A DNA stretch of 40,442 nt from Pseudomonadota bacterium (GCA_020160955.1 JAIUOX010000036.1:1-40442), one strand, 5' to 3'. Numbered from the stretch's first letter, positions 24,512 through 33,700 are shown. The notes: generated by a model not told the origin, from the sequence alone. Numbers and translations are program-made.

Positions 24512-25213
24512 CTAAGCCTTGCGGGTCGTGCGTTGCTCGATCTTCTTGTCATAAGGCGCACCGCAGATGATGCGCTTCACGAAGATGCCGGGCGTGTGGA
24601 TGTGGTCGGGATCGAGCGCGCCCACCGGCACCAGCTCCTCGACCTCGGCGACGCACATCCGCGCGGCGGTCGCCATCATCGGGTTGAAGTTGCGCGCCGC
24701 CTTTCGGTAGACGAGGTTGCCCGCGGTGTCGCCCTTCCACGCCTTGACCAGCGCGAGGTCGCCGAACAGGCCGCGCTCCATGACGTACTCGACGCCGTCG
24801 AACACCTTGGTCTCCTTGCCCTTGGCGACCTCGGTGCCGACACCGGTCTTGGTGTAGAAGGCCGGGATGCCGGCGCCGCCGGCGCGGCAGCGCTCGGCCA
24901 GCGTGCCCTGCGGGTTGAACTCGATCTCCAGCTTGCCCTCGAGGTAGAGCTTGGCGAAGGTCTTGTTCTCGCCGACGTAGCTGCTGATCATCTTCTTGAC
25001 CTGGCCGCTCTCGAGCAGCAGGCCGAGGCCGTGGCCGTCGATGCCGGCGTTGTTGCTCACGCAGGTCAGGTTCTTCGCGCCGGTGTCGCGCAATGCGTGG
25101 ATCAGCTTGTCGGGAATGCCGACCAGGCCGAAGCCGCCGCACATCACCATCATGCCGTCCTTGACGACGCCCTCGAGCGCCGACCTGGCATCCTTGTAGA
25201 CCTTGTTCGCCAT
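24512..25213 (-). CDS. 3-oxoacid CoA-transferase, subunit A, 233 aa
   Basis: The alpha subunit (ScoA/AtoD/PcaI type) that forms the active enzyme with the next gene. The CoA-binding motif is MVMCGGFGLVGIPDKLI; also SNNAGIDGHGLGLLLESGQV, SSYVGENKTFAK, ELEFNPQGTLAER-like sequence and AGIPAFYTKTGVGTEVA are standard for the subunit. The ATG at 25213 has GAGGGG 6 bases upstream; a GC-rich 75-bp gap separates it from the ABC ATPase gene before it, with no convincing terminator, so it probably belongs to the same transcript as the transporter. Confidence 0.95.
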   Translation of the reverse strand: MANKVYKDARSALEGVVKDGMMVMCGGFGLVGIPDKLIHALRDTGAKNLTCVSNNAGIDGHGLGLLLESGQVKKMISSYVGENKTFAKLYLEGKLEIEFNPQGTLAERCRAGGAGIPAFYTKTGVGTEVAKGKETKVFDGVEYVMERGLFGDLALVKAWKGDTAGNLVYRKAARNFNPMMATAARMCVAEVEELVPVGALDPDHIHTPGIFVKRIICGAPYDKKIEQRTTRKA

Positions 25214-25288
25214 CGAAACCCCTCTTGTCCTACCGGTCATACGGCGGCGGAGGGGCAGGGGGCAAGCGCCTCCGGCGCGCTGCGCGCC

Positions 25289-26068
25289 CTATGCCGCCTT
25301 CTTGCCGTGGTGGCTGTGCAACTTGGCGCCCAGCACGCGGCGGATGGCGTTGAATTCCGGGCTGGCGACGTCGCGCGGCCGCGGCAATTCCAGCCGGTTG
25401 TCGCTCTCGATGCGGCCCGGGCCAGGGGTCATCACGACCACCCGGTCGGCGAGGAAGATCGCCTCCTCGATCGAGTGGGTGACGAACACGACGGTCAGCC
25501 TGGTGCGCTGCCAGATGTCCAGCAGCTCGTCCTGCAGGCGCTCGCGGGTCATCGCGTCGAGCGCGCCGAACGGCTCGTCCATCAGGACCAGCTCGGCGTC
25601 GTTGGCCAGCACGCGGGCGATCGCCACGCGCTGCTTCATGCCGCCCGACAGCTGGTGCGGGTAGGCCTTGGCGAACTTCTGCAGCCCGACCAGCTCGATG
25701 AACTTGTCGGCGGTGTCGCGGACCTCGCCGCTCGACAGGCCGCGCGCCGCCGGGCCGAAGCCGATGTTGTCGCGCACGCTCAGCCACGGGAACAGCGCGT
25801 AGTCCTGGAACACCATGCCGCGCGACGGGTCGGGCCCGTCGATCGGCTTGCCCCACATCAGCGCGTCGCCGGCGGTCGGCTTCTCGAAGCCCGCCATGAT
25901 GCGCAGCAGGGTCGACTTGCCGCAGCCCGAGGCGCCGATCAGGCAGACGAACTCGCCCTTGGTGATGGTGAGCGTGGCGTCGGACAGCGCCTGGATCGCC
26001 TGGCCCTGCAGCTCGAACGCCTTGAAGACGCGGCTGATCTCGATGATCGGGGTGGTCGCCTCAGCCAT
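25289..26068 (-). CDS. ABC transporter ATP-binding protein (nitrate/sulfonate/taurine type), 259 aa
   Basis: The energising subunit of an uptake ABC transporter at the inner membrane. Walker A is GASGCGKST (about residues 45-53), Q-loop MVFQDYALFPWLSVRDNIGF, signature QLSGGMKQRVAIARVL, Walker B VLMDEPFGALD, H-loop VVFVTHSIEEA. These match SsuB/TauB/NrtD-like proteins closely. The start at 26068 overlaps the permease stop by 8 bp. Third gene in the run binding protein - permease - ATPase - CoA transferase A - B - amidase, all on the minus strand behind the sigma-54 promoter at 27925-27940. Confidence 0.95.
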   Translation of the reverse strand: MAEATTPIIEISRVFKAFELQGQAIQALSDATLTITKGEFVCLIGASGCGKSTLLRIMAGFEKPTAGDALMWGKPIDGPDPSRGMVFQDYALFPWLSVRDNIGFGPAARGLSSGEVRDTADKFIELVGLQKFAKAYPHQLSGGMKQRVAIARVLANDAELVLMDEPFGALDAMTRERLQDELLDIWQRTRLTVVFVTHSIEEAIFLADRVVVMTPGPGRIESDNRLELPRPRDVASPEFNAIRRVLGAKLHSHHGKKAA

Positions 26069-26921
26069 GGTGGTTCGGACTCCAGCGCAGCAGGCGGTTG
26101 CCGACCATCACGACGACGCGGTCGGACAGGAAGCCGGCGAGGCCGATGACGATCATGCCGCAGATCACCAGGTCGGTGCGCGACAGGGTGCGGGCATCCA
26201 TGATCACCGCGCCCAGCCCCTGGGGCACGCCGGTCATCTCGCCGACCACGATCACGAACCAGGCAAGCCCCAGCCCGAGCCGCAGGCCGGTGAAGATCGA
26301 CGGCGCGGCGGCCGGCAGCACGACCTTGAAGAACTGCGCGTTGCCGCGGCAGCCCAGCATCGAGGCCGCCTCGAACAGCTTCGGATCGACCGAGCGCACG
26401 CCGAAGATGGTGTTGAGCAGGATGGGATAGAAGGCGCCGAGGCAGACCAGCGCGAAGGCCGACTTGGCGCCCAGCCCGAACAGGATCATCGACAGCGGCA
26501 GCCAGGCGGTGACCGGGATCGGCCGCATCACCTGCAGGAAGGGATCGAGCAGCATGCGCGCGGTCGGCACGCGGCCGACCAGCATGCCGATCGGCAGGGC
26601 GAACAGCGCGGCCAGCAGGAAGCCGCCGTAGACGCGGCTCATCGAGGCCAGCAGGTGGGTGGTCAGCGTCGCCGAGTAGGCGTCGTCGTAGATGCCGCCC
26701 TTGGCGAAGTCGATCATGTAGATCGCGACCTCGGCCGGCGTCGGGATGAGGCGGGTCCACTGCTGCGTCGTCGCCACCTGCCAGAAGGCGAGCAGCAGCA
26801 GCGGCACGATCATCGCCAGCACCAGCGGCTTGGCGCGCGTCCACAGTGCGCCGGCCGCCGGTTTCCTCGGCGCGGCAGCCGCGACGGGCGCGCCGTCGCG
26901 GGTCGTGTCGGCGATCGCCAT
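26061..26921 (-). CDS. ABC transporter permease (nitrate/sulfonate/taurine type), 286 aa
   Basis: An inner-membrane permease with about six to seven helices and a short cytoplasmic N-terminal tail. GGFLLAALFALPIGMLVGRV and the coupling loop DPKLFEAASMLGCRGNAQFF (EAA motif, here EAASMLG) identify the SsuC/TauC-like class. The C-terminal part ADRVVV is replaced by LSDRVVVMVGNRLLRW. The ATG at 26921 follows the binding-protein stop by 13 bp and its own stop overlaps the ATPase start by 8 bp, giving a tightly coupled set. Transported substrate not known; the downstream CoA transferase and amidase hint at an organic acid or amide. Confidence 0.94.
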   Translation of the reverse strand: MAIADTTRDGAPVAAAAPRKPAAGALWTRAKPLVLAMIVPLLLLAFWQVATTQQWTRLIPTPAEVAIYMIDFAKGGIYDDAYSATLTTHLLASMSRVYGGFLLAALFALPIGMLVGRVPTARMLLDPFLQVMRPIPVTAWLPLSMILFGLGAKSAFALVCLGAFYPILLNTIFGVRSVDPKLFEAASMLGCRGNAQFFKVVLPAAAPSIFTGLRLGLGLAWFVIVVGEMTGVPQGLGAVIMDARTLSRTDLVICGMIVIGLAGFLSDRVVVMVGNRLLRWSPNHHG

Positions 26922-26934
26922 GACGGCCCCGCGA

Positions 26935-27891
26935 TCAGCTGTTGGCGATTTCCTTCGAGAACGTCGGGTTCAGGAAGGTGTCGAACTTCGGCAGCGCCCG
27001 GATCTGCTTGAGGTCGAGCATGTACTGGGCATAGGTCTTGGCCTGGCCGATCACCGTGTCGTCCAGCTTCCAGACGTACTCGACGTTGTTGGCGCCCAGC
27101 GCCTGCTCGACCGCGGCGCGGTTGGCGCCCAGCTTCTGCACCGTGGCGTCCACGACGGCCGGCTTGTTGGCCATCATGTACTCGGCCGCCTGGCGCTGGA
27201 TCTTCAGCATGGCGCGCACCAGGTCGGGGTTCTTGGCGACCGTGTCCTCGTGCGTGCCGAGGATCATGTTCAGGCCGCCCATCGCGGTCGAGTAGGGATA
27301 CTCGACCAGCTGGCCGACACCCGAGGTGATCGACAGGGCGGGACCCGGCTCGGCGCCGACATAGGCGTCGATGTCGCCGCGCGCCAGCATCGCCGGCATC
27401 TCGCCGAACGGCACGCGCACCGGCGTGATGTCCTTGATCGACAGGCCCTCCATGCGCAGGCGCTCCATGATGAAGACTTCCTGCGTCGAGCCCGGCCAGA
27501 TGCCGACCTTCCTGCCCTTGAGATCCTTGATCGTCTTGATGTCCGAGCCGGCCTTGGAGACCACGCCCATGCCCTTGTTGGACATCGCGCCGAACACCAC
27601 CACCGGCTCGCCGACCGCGCCGCCCAGGATCGCCGCGGCGATGCCGAAGGTGCCGAAGTCGACCGACTTGGTGACCACGGCGTTCTTGCCGTCGGTCGGG
27701 CTGTCGAACACCACGACCTCGATCTTGAGGTCGGCCGGCGCGAACTTCTCGTAGAAGTAGGGCGGCATCGAGTGCACGAGGCGCAGGGCGCCCATCTTCA
27801 CGGTCTTCGGCTGGGCGCGCAGTACGGCGGGCGCGGCCAGCGAGGCGGCGGCAAAGCCCGCCCCGGCGAGCAGTCGGCGACGATTGAACAT
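26935..27891 (-). CDS. ABC transporter substrate-binding protein (NMT1/SsuA-like), 318 aa
   Basis: A periplasmic binding protein. The signal NRRRLLAGAGFAAASLAAPA is twin-arginine-like and cleaved near LRAQP. The mature chain has VKMGALRLVHSMPPYFYEKF, IKDLKGRKVGIWPGSTQE and LARGDIDAYVGAEPGPALSI, typical of the nitrate/taurine/sulfonate binding group. The ATG at 27891 has GGGAGGG 6 bases upstream. It is the first gene after a near-perfect -24/-12 promoter, with a predicted leader of about 22 nt that contains just the ribosome-binding site, so the start is well supported. First gene of a six-gene uptake and breakdown operon. Confidence 0.94.
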   Translation of the reverse strand: MFNRRRLLAGAGFAAASLAAPAVLRAQPKTVKMGALRLVHSMPPYFYEKFAPADLKIEVVVFDSPTDGKNAVVTKSVDFGTFGIAAAILGGAVGEPVVVFGAMSNKGMGVVSKAGSDIKTIKDLKGRKVGIWPGSTQEVFIMERLRMEGLSIKDITPVRVPFGEMPAMLARGDIDAYVGAEPGPALSITSGVGQLVEYPYSTAMGGLNMILGTHEDTVAKNPDLVRAMLKIQRQAAEYMMANKPAVVDATVQKLGANRAAVEQALGANNVEYVWKLDDTVIGQAKTYAQYMLDLKQIRALPKFDTFLNPTFSKEIANS

Positions 27892-27924
27892 GTGAACCCT
27901 CCCACTAGGCTGGAAAGGTTCAAG

Positions 27925-27940
27925 GCAACTGTCGTGCCAA
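27925..27940 (-). promoter_or_regulatory. Sigma-54 (-24/-12) promoter of the ABC/CoA-transferase/amidase operon
   Basis: On the minus strand TTGGCACGACAGTTGC matches the consensus TGGCACG-N4-TTGC. The GG (27938-27937) and GC (27926-27925) doublets are 10 bp apart as required. Predicted start near 27913, 22 nt before the ATG. A bound activator would be needed; its upstream site would lie in or beyond the palindromic repeat that starts 8 bp upstream. Confidence 0.85.
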
Positions 27941-27947
27941 GTGATCC

Positions 27948-28080
27948 TTCCTCCCCACGCCACGGCGTGGGGAGGTGCCGCCGTCATCGGCGGCGGAGGG
28001 GTCATGGGCTCCCGTCGAGGGGCTCATGACCCCTCCGCCCGCTGCGCGGGCACCTCCCCGCGCTGGCGCGCAGGGAGGAA
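27948..28080. repeat. Composite palindromic repeat, copy 2 (133 bp)
   Basis: Same architecture as the copies at 8642 and 30592. The first hairpin is a perfect 12-bp stem (CCTCCCCACGCC / GGCGTGGGGAGG), the second CCGCCG/CGGCGG, then GGAGGGGTCATG facing CATGACCCCTCC, a GCCCGC/GCGGGC hairpin and a final GCGC/GCGC hairpin ending GGGAGGAA. It lies 2 bp after the stop of the hydrolase gene and directly upstream of the sigma-54 promoter, so it may terminate the upstream operon. Confidence 0.9.
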
Positions 28081-28082
28081 AA

Positions 28083-28898
28083 TCAGGCGAGCAACAGGAG
28101 CTGCCGGGTCAGGATGCCGTCGGCGTCGCGCAGTTCGTGGGTGATGGTGAAATGGTCGGCCCCGGCGACCGGGATCAGCGGGCCGGCCAGGTGCCGGGCC
28201 GACCGCATCTCGTGCAGGGCGCGGCTGTCGCCGACCAGCGGCGGCAGCTCGGCCGTGCCGTAGGTGATGGCCAGCGGCTTGTTCACCATCGGCAGGCGCA
28301 GCGGCGACAGGGTCGCGAGCTCGCGGTCGCTGAGCGACAGCTTGTCGTTCAGGTAGGTGTCCCGGATCGGTCCGAGTTCGTACACGCCGGAGACCGCCAG
28401 CCCGGCATGGACCCGCCCGTGCCCGAGGCACATTGCGGTGAGGTGCCCACCGGCCGACCAGCCCGACAGCACCACCTTGCCGCGGATGCCGTGGGCCGGG
28501 CCGTTGGCCGCCAGCCAGTCGAGCGCCGCGTTGATCTCGGCCACGATCTCGGTGAGCGTCGCGTCCGGCGCCAGGGTGTAGCCGGGCAGGGCGCCGGCCC
28601 AGCCATGGGCATGCACGCCGGCCACCAGGCTGGCGAACTGGTCGCGGCTGTTGCGTTGCCAGTATCCGCCATGGATGAACACCAGGCAGGGCGCGTCCGG
28701 GTTCTTCGCCGGGAACAGGTCCCAGACGTTGCGCTCCTTCGGCCCATAGCGCAGGTCGAGGTGGCCGGGATGCTTGGCCCGGAACGCCGCCGAGGCGGCG
28801 ATGCGCTGCTCGTTCAGGGTCGCGCTGTTCTTCACCGCGTCGGTGTTGTTGTAGGCCGCGTCGCGCTCGGCCTTGGTCATCATTCCCCAGTTCAGCAT
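28083..28898 (-). CDS. Arylformamidase-like alpha/beta hydrolase, 271 aa
   Basis: An esterase/formamidase of the alpha/beta-hydrolase fold. The oxyanion-hole motif HGGYWQ (residues 76-81) is a hallmark of kynurenine formamidase; the nucleophile is Ser148 in SGWSAGGHL, and His249 in GADHFTI completes the triad, with an acidic residue in the preceding segment (about 224). The N-terminus (ERDAAYNNTDAV, then YGPKERNVWDLFPAK) also fits that group, although bacterial KynB itself is a different, metal-dependent family. It could hydrolyse N-formyl-kynurenine or another amide or ester. The ATG at 28898 has GAGGGA upstream. Last gene of an operon with an EamA transporter and an enoyl-CoA hydratase; palindromic repeat copy 2 follows 2 bp later. 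Confidence 0.83.
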   Translation of the reverse strand: MLNWGMMTKAERDAAYNNTDAVKNSATLNEQRIAASAAFRAKHPGHLDLRYGPKERNVWDLFPAKNPDAPCLVFIHGGYWQRNSRDQFASLVAGVHAHGWAGALPGYTLAPDATLTEIVAEINAALDWLAANGPAHGIRGKVVLSGWSAGGHLTAMCLGHGRVHAGLAVSGVYELGPIRDTYLNDKLSLSDRELATLSPLRLPMVNKPLAITYGTAELPPLVGDSRALHEMRSARHLAGPLIPVAGADHFTITHELRDADGILTRQLLLLA

Positions 28899-28909
28899 CG
28901 TCTTTTCCC

Positions 28910-29707
28910 TCAATCGCGGATGGTGCGCGTGCCGGCGACGAACTCGCCCATCAGGCGATTGCCGTCGTCGCTGACTGCGAGGTCCATGAACAACGTGCGT
29001 TCGCGCGCCAGCCCGTCGGCCAGCGGCGTGTCGAGCGCCGAGCGCACGAGGTGCTTGATGTAGGCGACCGCGCGCGGCGGTTGCTGCGCCAGCCGCGCCG
29101 CCATCGCCATCGCGTGGTCGAGCACCGGCGCGTCGACCGCGGCGTGTACCATCCCGAGTGCCGCGGCCTCGTCGGGCGACACGGTGCGGCCCATCAGCGA
29201 CAGTTCCAGCGCGCGCGCCGGGCCGACCAGGCGCGCGAGGCGCTGCGTGCCGCCCGCGCCGGCCAGGATGCCGATGTTGATCTCGGGCTGGCCGAGGTGG
29301 AACGGGCCGCGCTGGGCCAGCCGCAGGTCGCAGGCCATGCAGAACTCGAAGCCGCCACCCATCGCCGTGCCGTTGATCGCGGCGATCGTCGGCTTGGGCG
29401 CCGCCTCCAGCTTGGCCAGCGTGCGGTGGAACGGGCTTTCCGGTACCGGCCGGTCGGCGGAGAAGGTCGCGCCCTTGGCGCGCATCCGGTTGGACAGCGC
29501 CAGCAGCTCGGAGACGTCGTAATGCTCGATGAACACGCCTTCGAGCGCGCCGGTGAAGACCAGCACGCGCACCGCCGCGTCGGCCAGCAGCGCGTCGACC
29601 GCGGCCTCGAGCTGGCCGACCATCTCGCCGTTCATGTAGCCCTTGGGCGGGTTGTCGAAGCGCAGGATGGCGACGCTCTCGCGCCGCTCGATGTCGATAC
29701 GGGCCAT
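28910..29707 (-). CDS. Enoyl-CoA hydratase/isomerase family protein, 265 aa
   Basis: A crotonase-fold enzyme. The second oxyanion-hole segment INGTAMGGGFEFCMACDLRL and the catalytic region QPEINIGILAGAGGTQRL are canonical. Glu residues in QPE and in RALELSLMG correspond to the two catalytic glutamates of true hydratases, so hydratase activity is likely. The first oxyanion-hole segment reads FIEHYDVSELLAL in place of the more common FxAGADI, a variant that may change acyl preference. Hydration of a 2-enoyl-CoA in fatty or aromatic acid breakdown is the expected role. Starts 3 bp after the EamA gene and ends 11 bp before the hydrolase gene. Confidence 0.93.
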   Translation of the reverse strand: MARIDIERRESVAILRFDNPPKGYMNGEMVGQLEAAVDALLADAAVRVLVFTGALEGVFIEHYDVSELLALSNRMRAKGATFSADRPVPESPFHRTLAKLEAAPKPTIAAINGTAMGGGFEFCMACDLRLAQRGPFHLGQPEINIGILAGAGGTQRLARLVGPARALELSLMGRTVSPDEAAALGMVHAAVDAPVLDHAMAMAARLAQQPPRAVAYIKHLVRSALDTPLADGLARERTLFMDLAVSDDGNRLMGEFVAGTRTIRD

Positions 29708-29710
29708 GGA

Positions 29711-30586
29711 TCAAGGGTGGCGGTCGAGGATCACGATGGCAATTCCCGCGATCACCAGCGCGGTGCCGGCGGCGAGGCTGGCGGTGATCGGCTCGCCCAG
29801 CAGAACCGCCGAGGCGGCGATGCCGAGCAGCGGCGTGCCCAGCATGCCCAGCGAGCCGGTGACCGGCGGCAGGGCGCGCGCCACCGACACCGCGGCCCAG
29901 GTGCCGAGCGGCCCGGCGAACGAGCCGATGTAGAGCAGCGCGATCCAGAGCTGCGGCTTGGACGGGTCGAGGTAGCCGTTCGGTTCGATCAGCAGCGCCA
30001 GCGACCACAGGAGCACGCTGGCCACGCCCATCTGCCACGGCAGCACGTCGAGCGGCGTCGCGCGCCAGCGGTGGCGGCGGGCATGCAGGATGGCGACCGC
30101 CCACGACAGGCCGGCCAGCAGCAGCCAGGCGTGGCCCTCGATCACCGCGCGGTTGCTCCAGTCCATCCGCGTCGGCTCGATCAGCACGACGATGCCCGCC
30201 ATGCCGAGCGCCACGCCGGCGAAGCCGCGCCAGCCGACGCGCTCGCCGACCAGCAGCGACAGCGGCACCAGCCACAGCATGGCGGTGTAGCTCAGCACGC
30301 CCGAGCGCCCGGCCGGCACGTGCTGCAACCCGATATTGGCCAGCGAGAAGTAGAGCGTGAGCTGGAACGCGCCGACCGACAGCACGATCGGCCAGTCGGC
30401 GCGGTGCGGCCACTTCAGTCGCCGCAGTGCCGCCAGCAGGATGAAGGCGGTGAGCGCCGCCAGCGAGGCGCGCCCGGCGGCCAGCCAGACCGGCGTGCTG
30501 GCCTGCAGCCCGACCTTCAGCGCCGGGAACGCCAGCCCGAACGCCACGACCGACGTGGCGAGCTGGAGGTAGGCGGTGCGAGGCAC
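29711..30586 (-). CDS. EamA/DMT-superfamily transporter, 291 aa
   Basis: An inner-membrane exporter of the drug/metabolite transporter superfamily: ten predicted helices in two EamA repeats (residues about 1-135 and 145-285), beginning YLQLATSVVAFGLAFPALKV and ending ITASLAAGTALVIAGIAIVI, both repeat hallmarks. Members export amino acids or metabolites; the substrate here is unknown. The start is GTG at 30586. Its Shine-Dalgarno (GGGAGGAAGG) is formed by the terminal box of the palindromic repeat copy 3 that directly precedes it. The enoyl-CoA hydratase gene begins 3 bp after its stop. Confidence 0.92.
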   Translation of the reverse strand: MPRTAYLQLATSVVAFGLAFPALKVGLQASTPVWLAAGRASLAALTAFILLAALRRLKWPHRADWPIVLSVGAFQLTLYFSLANIGLQHVPAGRSGVLSYTAMLWLVPLSLLVGERVGWRGFAGVALGMAGIVVLIEPTRMDWSNRAVIEGHAWLLLAGLSWAVAILHARRHRWRATPLDVLPWQMGVASVLLWSLALLIEPNGYLDPSKPQLWIALLYIGSFAGPLGTWAAVSVARALPPVTGSLGMLGTPLLGIAASAVLLGEPITASLAAGTALVIAGIAIVILDRHP

Positions 30587-30591
30587 TTACC

Positions 30592-30724
30592 TTCCTCCCT
30601 GCGCGGCAGCGCGGGGAGGTGTCCGCGCAGCGGACGGAGGGGTCATGAGCATCGCGACGGGAGCCCATGACCCCTCCGTCGCCGAAGACGGCGACACCTC
30701 CCCGCGCTCGCGCGCAGGGAGGAA
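30592..30724. repeat. Composite palindromic repeat, copy 3 (133 bp)
   Basis: TTCCTCCC...GGGAGGAA ends, GCGC-loop-GCGC, GTCCGC/GCGGAC, GGAGGGGTCATG facing CATGACCCCTCC, GTCGCCG/CGGCGAC and a final GCGC/GCGC hairpin. It fills the gap between gltB (stop 30748) and the EamA gene (start 30586), both on the minus strand. Its left box supplies the ribosome-binding site of the EamA gene. Confidence 0.9.
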
Positions 30725-30747
30725 GAGGAGCGGGCGCGCCGCCACGT

Positions 30748-33700
30748 CTACGCCCGCTTCGCTTCCTCTTCGCCCAGCGGCACCGGCAGGCGGGACAGCA
30801 TTTCCTTCGGGACGACCTGCCAGAAGCGGTCGACCTCGCGGTCCCAGTCGTTGAGCAGCCGCGCGCCGAGCGGCGACTTCGTCTCGGCGACGTGCTCCTC
30901 GATCATGCCGCGCAGCACGCCTTCCCAGTGCGGGTGGGCGAGGCGCTGCCACAGCACCGTCTCGGGGTTCACCTTGAGACGGAACACGTCGTCGGGGTCG
31001 TAGACGAACGCCATGCCGCCGGTCATGCCGGCCGCGAAGTTGATGCCGACCGGTCCCAGGATCACCGCGGTGCCGCCGGTCATGTACTCGCAGCCGTTGC
31101 TGCCGACGCCCTCGACCACCGTGTCGGCGCCCGAGTTGCGCACGGCGAAGCGCTCGCCGCCGCGGCCGCAGGCGAACAGCTTGCCGGCCGTCGCGCCGTA
31201 CAGGACGGTGTTGCCGATGATCGCGTTGTCCTGCGGCACCAGCGGGCTCGACACGGTCGGACGGACCACGATGGTGCCGCCGCTCAGGCCCTTGCCGACG
31301 TAGTCGTTGGCGTCGCCGAACACCTCGAGCTTCATGCCGCGCACCGCGAAGGCGCCGAGCGACTGGCCGGCGGTGCCGCGCAGCCGCACCGTCACGGTGT
31401 CGGGCTGCAGCCCGTCCATGCCGTACTTGCGGGTGATCATCGCGGCCAGCCGCGTGCCGACCGCGCGGTGGGTGTTCCGCACGCTGTACTGAAGCTGCAT
31501 CTTCTCGCGGTGCGTGAACAGCGGCTGGGCGTCGCGGATCATCTGCGCGTCCAGCGTGTCCGGCACCTCGTTGCGGCCCTCGACCATGCAGTGCACCGCG
31601 CCGCGCCCGCCGTCGGCGCGGGTCAAGAGCGGGTTGAGATCGAGGTCGTCCAGCGTGCGCGCGCCGCGGCTCACCTGCTTCAGCAGGTCGGATCGGCCGA
31701 CCACGTCGAGCAGCGAGCGGTAGCCGAGTTGCGCCAGGATCTCGCGCACCTCCTCGGCGATGAAGCTGAACAGGTTGACGACCTTCTCCGGCGTGCCCTC
31801 GAACTTGGCGCGCAGCGCCGGGTCTTGCGTGCAGACGCCGACCGGGCAGGTGTTGGAGTGGCACTGCCGCACCATGATGCAGCCCATGGCGATCAGCGAC
31901 GCCGTGCCGATGCCGTACTCCTCGGCGCCCAGCATGGCGGCGATCACCACGTCGCGGCCGGTCTTGATGCCGCCGTCGGTGCGCAGCAGAACCTTGTCGC
32001 GCAGCCGGTTCAGGGTCAGCACCTGGTGGGTCTCCGACAGGCCCATCTCCCAGGGAATGCCGGCGTACTTGATGCTGGTCTGCGGGCTGGCGCCGGTGCC
32101 GCCGGAATGGCCCGACACCAGGATCACGTCGGCCTTCGCCTTGGCGACGCCGGCGGCGATCGTGCCGATGCCCGAGCGCGCCACCAACTTGACCGTGACG
32201 CGCGCCTCCGGGTTGATCTGCTTGAGATCGTAGATCAGCTGCGCGAGGTCCTCGATCGAGTAGATGTCGTGGTGCGGCGGCGGGCTGATCAGGGTCACGC
32301 CCGGCGTCGAGTGGCGCAGCCGGGCGATCATCTCGCTGACCTTGAGGCCGGGCAGCTGGCCGCCCTCGCCGGGCTTGGCGCCCTGCGCGACCTTGATCTC
32401 GAGCTCGCGGCAGTTGTTCAGGTACTCGGCGGTGACGCCGAAACGGCCCGACGCGACCTGCTTGATCGCCGACGAGGCGTTGTCGCCGTTGGCCCGCGGC
32501 CGGTAGCGCGCCGGGTCCTCGCCGCCCTCGCCGGAATCGGACTTGGCGCCGATCCGGTTCATGGCGATCGACAGCGTCTCGTGCGCCTCCGGCCCGAGCG
32601 CGCCCAGCGAGATGCCGGGCGCGACCAGCCGCTTGCGCAGCTCGGTGATCGACTCGACCTCGTCGATGGCGATCGGCGTGCGGTCGGTCTTGAAGTCGAG
32701 CAGGTCGCGCAGGTTGATCGGCGGCAGGCGGCGGACCTGCTCGCTGTAGCGGCGGAACTTCTCGTAGGACTCGGTGTTCACCGCGTCCTGCAGCATGTGG
32801 ATGAGGTTGCCCTCGAAGTTGTGGCGGTCGCCGCCGCGCCGCGACTTGTAGAAGCCGCCGATCGGCAGGCTGACCACGTCCGCGTCGAAGGCACGCCGGT
32901 GCTGCTCGGCGATCTTCTCCTGCACGCCGCGCAGGCCGATGCCCGAGATGCGCGACGGCATGCCGGGGAAGAACTCCTGGACCAGCGAACGCGACAGGCC
33001 GACCGCCTCGAAGTTGCAGCCGCCGCGGTACGACGACAGCACCGAGATGCCCATCTTCGACATCACCTTCAGCAGGCCGTCGTCGAGCGCCTTCTTGTAG
33101 TTGGCGAGGCACTGGGCGAGCGACTGCTTGCCGAACAGGCCGCGCTTGTGGCGGGCGGCGATCGTCTCCTCGGCGAGGTACGGGTTCACCGTGGTGGCGC
33201 CGACGCCGATGATCACCGCGGCGTAGTGCACGTCGAGGCACTCGGCCGAGCGCACGTTCAGCGAGGTGAAGGTGCGCAGCGACTGGCGCACCAGGTAGGA
33301 GTGCACGCAGCCCGCCGCCAGGATCATCGGCAGCGCGGCGCGCGTCGGGCTGACGTTGGCGTCGGTCAGCACGACGTGCAGGCAGCCCGAGCGCACGCCG
33401 TCCTCGGCCTCGCGCGCGATCCGCTCGAAGGCCTGGCGCATGGCGTCGAGGCCGCCCTCGACCTCGAAGGTGCAGTCGATGCGGCAGGCGGTCTCGCCCA
33501 TGTACTTGCGCATCGCCTCGAACTCGGCATTGAGCACGATCGGCGACTGCAGCGACAGCATCTCGCTCTGGTCCGGGCTCTCGTCGAGGATGTTGCCGAG
33601 GTTGCCCAGCCGGGTGCGGATCGTCATCACGTTGCGCTCGCGCAAGCTGTCGATCGGCGGGTTGGTGACCTGGCTGAAGTTCTGCCGGAAATAGTGGTGC

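Noticed and set aside
25260..25288. GC-rich hairpin between the ABC ATPase and CoA transferase A genes as an operon-splitting terminator
   Set aside because: Short stem (GGCGC/GCGCC) without a T-tract; read-through is more likely.
28083..30668. A frame that would join the EamA / hydratase region with the arylformamidase-like protein into one 861-residue product
   Set aside because: Only the last 271 residues look like a protein; the rest is an out-of-frame shadow of two well-formed genes.
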